This document shows positions 57,309 through 64,000 of a DNA stretch of 64,000 bases, one piece after another. Position numbers and translations under genes: made by a program. Where the stretch lies: the NCBI RefSeq assembly GCF_001039355.2, contig NW_019774624.1, positions 62,001 through 126,000 on the forward strand, read 5' to 3'. Every line of letters starts with the position of its first letter. The stretch's first letter is position 1. This DNA is from Lingula anatina. Its lineage: Eukaryota; Brachiopoda; Lingulata; Lingulida; Lingulidae. The notes under the pieces were generated by a model. That model did no database searches. It was not told where the DNA came from and was given only the letters and a program-made list of their open reading frames with translations.

Positions 57309-59402
57309 GCGTAAAAACTTAGCCAGGTCTTTTTCCGTCTCTAACCTCCTTTTTTACCTTAAAACAGTTGCCCCAATCAGTACTTTGATTGATATGTGAG
57401 TTCCGCATTCTTAATTTTTAGAACCTAAAATGCAATCAAAGACCCCAAGAAACCCAAGAAAATTTTCCAATCCTTTTTGGAACATTGATTTTTCATGGAA
57501 TTGTTAGGCTAGGGAAATAAGATAAAAGTCTCCTACTGGAGCCCCTGATGTTTTCCATTAGTCTTTAAGGGCAAGAAATTCCAACTTCATTTCTGAACGC
57601 AATTTCCAGAAAAGACCAAGAGGAACGAAACGTGTGAATCACGTTAGGGTTTACATTTACAAACCCCTGTGGATTTAGCAATTGTGTCCTTCCTTTAATT
57701 CCCCTTAGATTTTTTTTTCTTTGAAGATAATATGGAAACGTATTCTGTTGTCAAGTAGTCAAATATGCCACTAAATTGTTATGAAGCAAAACATCAAGGG
57801 CGAGAAAATAAAAAAAGAAAATCTAATCTCTATAGGCAGCATGTTGCGTGGTGTTCTTTCATGTCGCTATTTCAACAGATTCTTTAGTTTGGGATCGTCA
57901 GTATTCGCATATGTATCAAAAACAACACTAACAGTTCCGATCTGCGGTTTCCACTCTTTATTTTTGTTTGATTCAGACTTGGACGAATAAAACGCTTTAT
58001 TCTCCAAGATTCAGACAACTTTCTGAATTCGTGACTATTCTGGAAAGTGTGAATGGAATTTTTTTAAGTGCACGCTATAACCTTTTTTCTTTCTAGCGCT
58101 TTGCGTTTTAAAGGTTTAAGACAAATCGTTTTTCATGAAATCTAGGATGTTTATTTGGGATTCATCTTCCGGCTTGTCAATATTGCAGGGACCGACCGCG
58201 ACAATTTCTCAGTAAAGACGTCTAGCGAGTCTGTAGTGACCGAAACTTCAAAATGACAGATTGCAATCGACTGGGTTATTGACGTAACTTGGACGCGCTG
58301 TAACCTAGAAGCAAGAAGCTCCGGTATGTTTTGTGTTCTTGACAGCCCCTGTCCGCGTTGATTGACGGGAAGTCGTCCGACAATTGACAATTTTCTTTAC
58401 CAGGGAATATTTTGATTGATGAGAAAATGCGTCCTTTACGCCATAGATAAGTCATCATTGAAAAGCAACGGTTTCAAGAAATGTTAAGGCAATGGAAATT
58501 AATGGTGATGGAACAAAAAATAATAATAATAAACAGCAACACATTTTGGTACCTGAGGCCATTGCCAAAGACGAAAAGAAAAAGTTTTTTGGTCCATTCT
58601 ACATTGTCCATTTATTTATGATGTAAGAATCTGTTCGTATCTGACGCAGTTCATACGTTCTCAAGCTAAATGCCAATTTTCTTGTTGGGCTGCTAAATAG
58701 AAAATCAATATGAAACTAAAACACAACAGTGGTTAAGCGATTTGTACACATTCACCACATATGAAGGCACTGTGAATACAATAAGATGCAACTTTGTTGC
58801 AAGAAGTTAACAAAACAGCGGATCGGGGAGGGGGTGGCGGGAAGACGCGCGCCCCTCCCTATGCTTGTGGTACATCGCTCATCTTTCTCAAACACTCAAG
58901 TAGCATAACTAGGAAACCAAACAGTTTTTCATCCCTTTGCTTAATTTTGTAGTGAAATTGTCCCCACTTATTGTTGTACATTTGAAAATTTTACCATTCT
59001 TGTGGCCCCGACACACACTCGAGCGTGTGCACCTGCACACGCACATGCATACACACGCACGCTCCACACGCAAACAAACACACACACACACAGAAAAATC
59101 CTGGATTCACAAGTGTAACCTAATTCAATAAATATATCAAAAGATTTAGATCTGCTGATGAAAGGTTTTAGGAAATCTGAGTTTGTCCATACGGCTGACT
59201 TGCCACCTTAATTAACTTCCTGTCATTTATTTATTTATTTTAAAATGAAGTAAAATAAAACTGGTCGACACATGGCTTTGTTCTGCTTGTTTAAATGGAA
59301 AAAAGAAAAAGTCGCGACTAACCACAAAACGAATGGACGACAATTTACAATGTATCTGTAGTGAATAGTGCAGTGAATTCTATGTTCTTGATATTTTTAC
59401 AG

Positions 59403-59674
59403 CACTATCTGGTATTTCGCACCAATGGAAGGTGCAATCTCTTTATTGGAACATCCTGCCCCCAAATGTTTCACGAAACAGATTATACCCCACTTATGGA
59501 AAGAGATCAAAGTACGGAAAGAAATGTAAAATTACCATTAATGGATTTCATATATCATTTTCAGTCCCTTGGGAAGTAACTTTTGTTTTTGATTCCGTGC
59601 AATATGCGTACATCGCTTACAGTGCATGCACATGTGGAATGGTTCAAAATACCCTGGATTCAAGATTACGTTGA
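59403..59674 (+). CDS. Possible terminal exon of unknown gene (weak)
   Basis: A pyrimidine-rich acceptor (ATATTTTTACAG, ending 59402) is followed by about 90 open codons, a TGA at 59672-59674 and AATAAA near 59700. The predicted peptide includes KCKITINGFHISFSVPWEV and two nearby cysteines near the end (ACTCG). I recognise no family and no upstream exon is evident. It could be chance. Confidence 0.2.
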
Positions 59675-60378
59675 TTATTTCATGGACACCGACATTTAAA
59701 AATAAACATCCTTTCTGTTTCATTTTATTCTCTTTTTAAATTTGAGGACTGCATAAAATATCGTGTACGATCAATCTTTGTTGTGCAAACCTGAATATAT
59801 TGTATTGTGTCTAAGTATGTTATGACTTCATTTATGTATTTATTATTTTATTTTATTTTGCGCCATGTTTATCTTCTTGCCATTCCGTTTTACATTGCAA
59901 AATTTGCTGGAAAATTATACCCATTTTGAATTGCTTCTATTTTTCTGGCTCTGCAGAAATAATGGACCCACGTACACTGTAATTCATTTGTAGCTCGTTT
60001 AAGTAAGTCAGCTAAGGCAGTAATTTTGTTATTTTAAAAGCATGTGTCAGACATTTGGAGCGCTAGGCTTTCTGGAGATATAAAATAAGATCTACTGTAA
60101 TATAGTAAAAGTTGAGATACATGTACCTAAAAGGATGGCCGAAGGTTAAAACAATTTAATGCGCAATTTCGTGTGACCGTAGATTTCCTGACTTCTGTAC
60201 ATTTTCTTTTATTAGATAAAAAAAGTGTTGCCCTCAAAAGATCAATGAGCATTGGAAGACAACAAGAGACAGGAGTCAATGAGAACAGTCTTCTCTGAGT
60301 GTTGACAGAACCCCAAGAGGACTTTTCGCTGAGGATGACCAGTCCATTCGCACGATTGAAGATATCATATGATGCGCG

Positions 60379-60394
60379 TGCGCGCACACACACA

Positions 60395-60447
<53 letters not shown>

Positions 60448-60470
60448 ACACACGCACGCACACACGCACT
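60379..60470. repeat. Compound CA/CT microsatellite
   Basis: A GCGC(AC)n tract, then (CT)n of about 22 units, then a second CA-rich tract. The open frames read through it are repeats, not genes. Confidence 0.95.
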
Positions 60471-61423
60471 TGCTGTGTAAAAACCACATCGTTAACTCCA
60501 TTCCTAGAAAACAAAAGTAACTGATAATTGTGAAAAAAAAACCTACAGAATACACAACATGCAATATTCTGGATGTACTTGTACCAAGTATACAATAACT
60601 AAGGGTTATTCCACATCTGTAGAATTTCCTGTGACAGATGTATTTATCCAGTCCAATGCGTTCATTTTGTATCCATTCTGAACTGTAATGAAAACTGGCA
60701 CCGCTTATTCAACTGATAAGGCAGGGAATTTTTCCAGACACAAGATTGAGAGTGAAAATCAAACGTCCATGTCAATCTATTGAGGCGCGTCAGTTTTCAA
60801 TTACCAGCGTTATTATTTAGCCCAATATCGGCAACGCTCGAGCCAATGGTTCCTGGGTTTCACAAATAGATGTTATTTATCATACGTTTAACGGAAGTTC
60901 ATTCACTTTCAATTTCAAGTGCTAAGTGAATATCAACTAGAATTGACTTCGTATCTGTTCAAAACAGTAATTTCGCCATCGATTATCTTAGTCCTTCCTA
61001 TCAATCGTACTCAAAGCGATTTCCTAGCTCATCTTTCGATGTTACTTGTTTTCTCCATGAAAACATTCGTGGCTGTCCTTTAGATTGGAAGCTCTAAAGA
61101 TGATTAGCGACGTGTTTATACAATATTTTGTCATATCCACATGAGCAATGTTCAGCACAATAAGCAAAAAAGCGGTCTTTGAAACTTAAAATGTGCTAGA
61201 AAGTATCTAGTTGTTTTAGAATCAAACTTTTGAGTCGATGGTCACGGAAAGAAGAAATTTCGCAGAGGTTAGCGTGCAAAACTGGTTTAAGGTGCGGACC
61301 TTTCTTTTCTTTTTTTTTTTTTTTGGTCCTTGAAAGAAGTGACCGGAAGATGGGCGCTAAACGTGAAAGGTCGGATTCTAGACAGGAAAACAAGATCCCG
61401 AGTTTTAGAGATTCACAGAAGGT

Positions 61424-61580
61424 GATCCACGGACCAACAGATTAAATATGACCAACCCATCTGAAAACTTTCCGCCTTATCCCCGCTGGAAATCTATTCA
61501 GTGTCTATCAAGCTTTTAAGTGGGTCAGCCATGATTGATCCGTGGATATGTTAGTCCGCGTATCAACTTGTTTATAATGC
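61424..61580. mobile_element. Foldback/MITE-like element, member 2
   Basis: The left arm GATCCACGGACCAACAGAT and the right arm, reversed GATACGCGGACTAACATATC, are imperfectly inverted. Next to them, ACCCATCTGAAAAC pairs with the reverse of GCTTTTAAGTGGGT. The right end reads AATGCGCCCTA. The GATCCACGGAT and AGTGGGTC modules are shared with 30290-30470, so both belong to one nonautonomous family. Confidence 0.6.
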
Positions 61581-63341
61581 GCCCTATGGCAAACAACAGC
61601 CTGGAGAGTTGCTGCGCCTTATGTTTATAAGATGGAGAAATATGTTTTTCTGTACATAATCTAAAACAACATTTATCGCCAAACCAACAAAAGTTACCAC
61701 TGTCAGTTATATCATACTAAGGCTATTTCAAATTGAGATTTCAGATATTTGATGAAGTATGGGCATGGCTAAATGCGTGTCAAGCCTCCATTTATCTTTA
61801 ATAAATATAATTGCGTCATGATTAAATGAACAGAAGTTGCGATTATTGTCGCGAATATTTTTTCAATTCAAAAAATTAGTTTTTTGAAGAAACAGGACAC
61901 GGTTTTCAAATAAATCTATGTCCACCCTTCACTTTTCCTTAAATAAAACACATATCCCGCGACAGCGCTCCGATTTTTCTCCGAGCTCACATTTTGCGAC
62001 TTCTGTTTGGATTCACGTAGAGTGCTAGATTTACGACACAGCTTTGATCAGATTTATGGGAAACTTTTCCCGCAGTTCTCCACCGGTGCACAGCAGGTCT
62101 GAAAATTTGTGTGTTTCCGATAGCAAACTTTACTCCAGGAAATCTGTCTTGTGTAAAAGTGCATGAAGACTGCATTATATGTATATGGTAAAATCCAGGC
62201 GAGTTTTAATGAGGCCTATATTTTTTTCAATTAGACCGACAGGTGCGCTCATATCACAGTTCTCCAGGTGTGAAGATTTATTGCTCAATCTTTTCCTAAC
62301 AAAATAACAACGTCTTGAAAGAAAGGATTCAATGGTAAAAATAAAATTTGCAGAGTACGCAGATTCTTTCATAAATGTAGAAATGAGGTTGACCGCCCTT
62401 TGCAAACTTTAATACATAAAAACGAAGTCTTATCAATTTGTATTTTTGAAATTTAAAGTAACAAAACGGGCAAGATACAAATCTCTTCATTTTGAGTGGA
62501 TGGAGCCCTTCCCCCTCCACCGCCCCCCCACCCCAGGAGGCTTTTATAAAAGAAACTGATTACATCGAATCTGAGTTTAAGGTGCATGTCACACCTGTTC
62601 TCGTAATAATAGAGAATTATCACATTCTTTTCACATAGAAAATTGGAAAAAATATCACGAAGCGACCTTAATGGACATACTGTATGTGGGTTTTCACAGT
62701 TACTCTGCGGTCAAATTGATTTTGCTGTAAAACCTATCTTTCTTTGTTTGACGTACAGTAGGTAAGAAATCACCTGAGATAGCTTAGGCTGTCATCACTT
62801 TGACTAGAGACGAGAAATCGTGAGGGAATCAACTTGGGGGGGGGGGGGGGGGGGGGGGGCTTTTAAGCAATAAGTGTGAACTTCTATGCGTTGGTAATGG
62901 CGTTTAGAAAGCAGTACAGAAGTAACATGCAAAACACTGTGAATAAGTGCTGTTTAGCAAAATTACTGTAATTCTACAGAACATAAGAAAAAAAAGAAAT
63001 ATATTCGTAGATAAATTCAGTCAGTTTTTATGGTTGGCGCACCGCACGCTTCTCCTAATCGCGCGAAATCTCGTTGACTTTACGCCAAGTTTCGAAACTT
63101 TGTGATATCTCGGATGATTGTCATTGCTTGAGGCACGCTATTGACCGTAGTTTTTATTCTCAAGTGACCCTATAATACCAATATCTTCAACAATTATTAC
63201 ATAACTACATTGACTCTGATGCGAAATTCAATTTGCCTATATTGCATTTCCAGTGACAATCCATGGAAGGTGTGAACTCACTGCCAATATGATATTAAAG
63301 ACTTGATTGAGGTTACAAGGTTCAGGAATTTCCTTCAGTGG

Positions 63342-63367
63342 AGGGAGGGGGAGGGGGAGGGGAGGGG
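63342..63367 (+). other. G-quadruplex-like tract
   Basis: Five consecutive runs of three to five G separated by single A residues, meeting the usual G3+N1-7 rule for a quadruplex. No gene is next to it, so any role is unknown. Confidence 0.6.
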
Positions 63368-64000
63368 GCAAAGATAAAGAATGATCTGTAGACGAGGACA
63401 AATGTACTGTAGTACACGAAAATAAAATGGTTGTCTGTTTCGCCTTGATTCGTCTTGCTCGTTAAACTGTATTAACAGGGAGAAAAGCTACTTGTACCTC
63501 CGAAAGTGGGAAGGGGGTTCCCGTTGTGTCCCCCTTCCTCCGGATCCGTAATTCAGTTATTGATTTTCGAGCAACTATAGTAGCAACAATACCAGAATGT
63601 GTGTTTTTTCACCTAAAACTCATTACTTTTTCAAAACATCCATATTCTTAAAGGATAGCATGTTCAGTTTTGGTTTCACGCCATGAAAGGTTGCAAACAG
63701 TTGTCACTTACAGCCCAACTGCCAATCTCGGCTATTTTATGAAGATCGTGACTTACAAAAAAAAAAAAAAAATGATTGTCACGTTTTGAATATGTGTTCA
63801 CTGATGACAGTGATGGTTTTGGATCAAAACTTATTCGATTTTATGACGTCTTCGGTGCGCTTTGAACCACCTCCGTGCCTTCTACTCAAGGGCAAAAGAC
63901 TGGCTTAATTTCCTTCATATTTTTTCATAAATCTAGGAATAAAGTGTTTGTGCTGTGTATTTAAGATGAGATATAAATTTGATACAAAATAGACAATTAA

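Larger units (their letters stand above)
54555..64000. other. Gene-poor right flank
   Basis: No gene is confidently recognised. Simple repeats: (CT)n 56890-56924, (TA)n 57243-57305, a compound CA/CT tract 60379-60470, a 24-base G-run 62836-62859, and a GGG-A-rich tract 63342-63367. A foldback element lies at 61424-61580 and a weak candidate terminal exon at 59403-59674. Confidence 0.7.

Noticed and set aside
1-64000. CRISPR arrays, bacterial operons or prophage
   Set aside because: The window is eukaryotic: introns, splice signals, poly(A) signals and animal gene families; the only regular array is a minisatellite without unique spacers.

Overview
The window is animal nuclear DNA: AT-rich, with multi-exon genes, GT-AG introns, long introns full of microsatellites, and relics of DNA transposons. 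A single p107/p130-type pocket protein gene next to a secreted peritrophin-type chitin-binding protein suggests an invertebrate, probably a marine lophotrochozoan such as a mollusc. The species cannot be fixed from the sequence alone.

Region 1 (1-39,757, plus strand; untranslated tail probably to about 42,960) is a retinoblastoma-like gene. I could join 22 exons in frame from an ATG to a stop, giving 1,044 residues: N-terminal domain, pocket A, spacer with an RRLF motif, pocket B and C-terminal tail. Its promoter and first four exons occur twice, at 1-7,350 and 8,062-15,401. The only undetermined base in the window (7,352) lies at the exact edge of the homology. The pair is therefore either a real tandem duplication or two haplotypes placed side by side by the assembler. 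Inside the gene are two partial exon duplications (exon 6 and exon 12), one GC-AG intron, and a 66-bp higher-order minisatellite in the probable 3' UTR.

Region 2 (42,988-48,199, minus strand) holds two secreted-protein genes. The first is an unrecognised 312-residue protein with a signal peptide and a furin-like site. Its poly(A) signal interleaves with that of the pocket-protein gene. The second is an 866-residue mucin-like protein with eight six-cysteine chitin-binding (CBM14) modules and a hydrophobic C-terminus, encoded by a 52-nt first coding exon and one large exon.

Region 3 (48,200-64,000) has no gene I can name. It contains a LINE/SINE-tail-like repeat, a complete but dead Tc1-type transposon with perfect 28-bp ends and TA duplication, a foldback element also present in intron 6 of the pocket-protein gene, microsatellites, a G-quadruplex-like tract, and one weak candidate terminal exon.

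Functionally, the pocket protein is expected to repress E2F-driven cell-cycle genes. E2F-like and CCAAT boxes sit just upstream of both copies of its first exon, consistent with autoregulation. The two minus-strand genes appear unrelated to it and act outside the cell.
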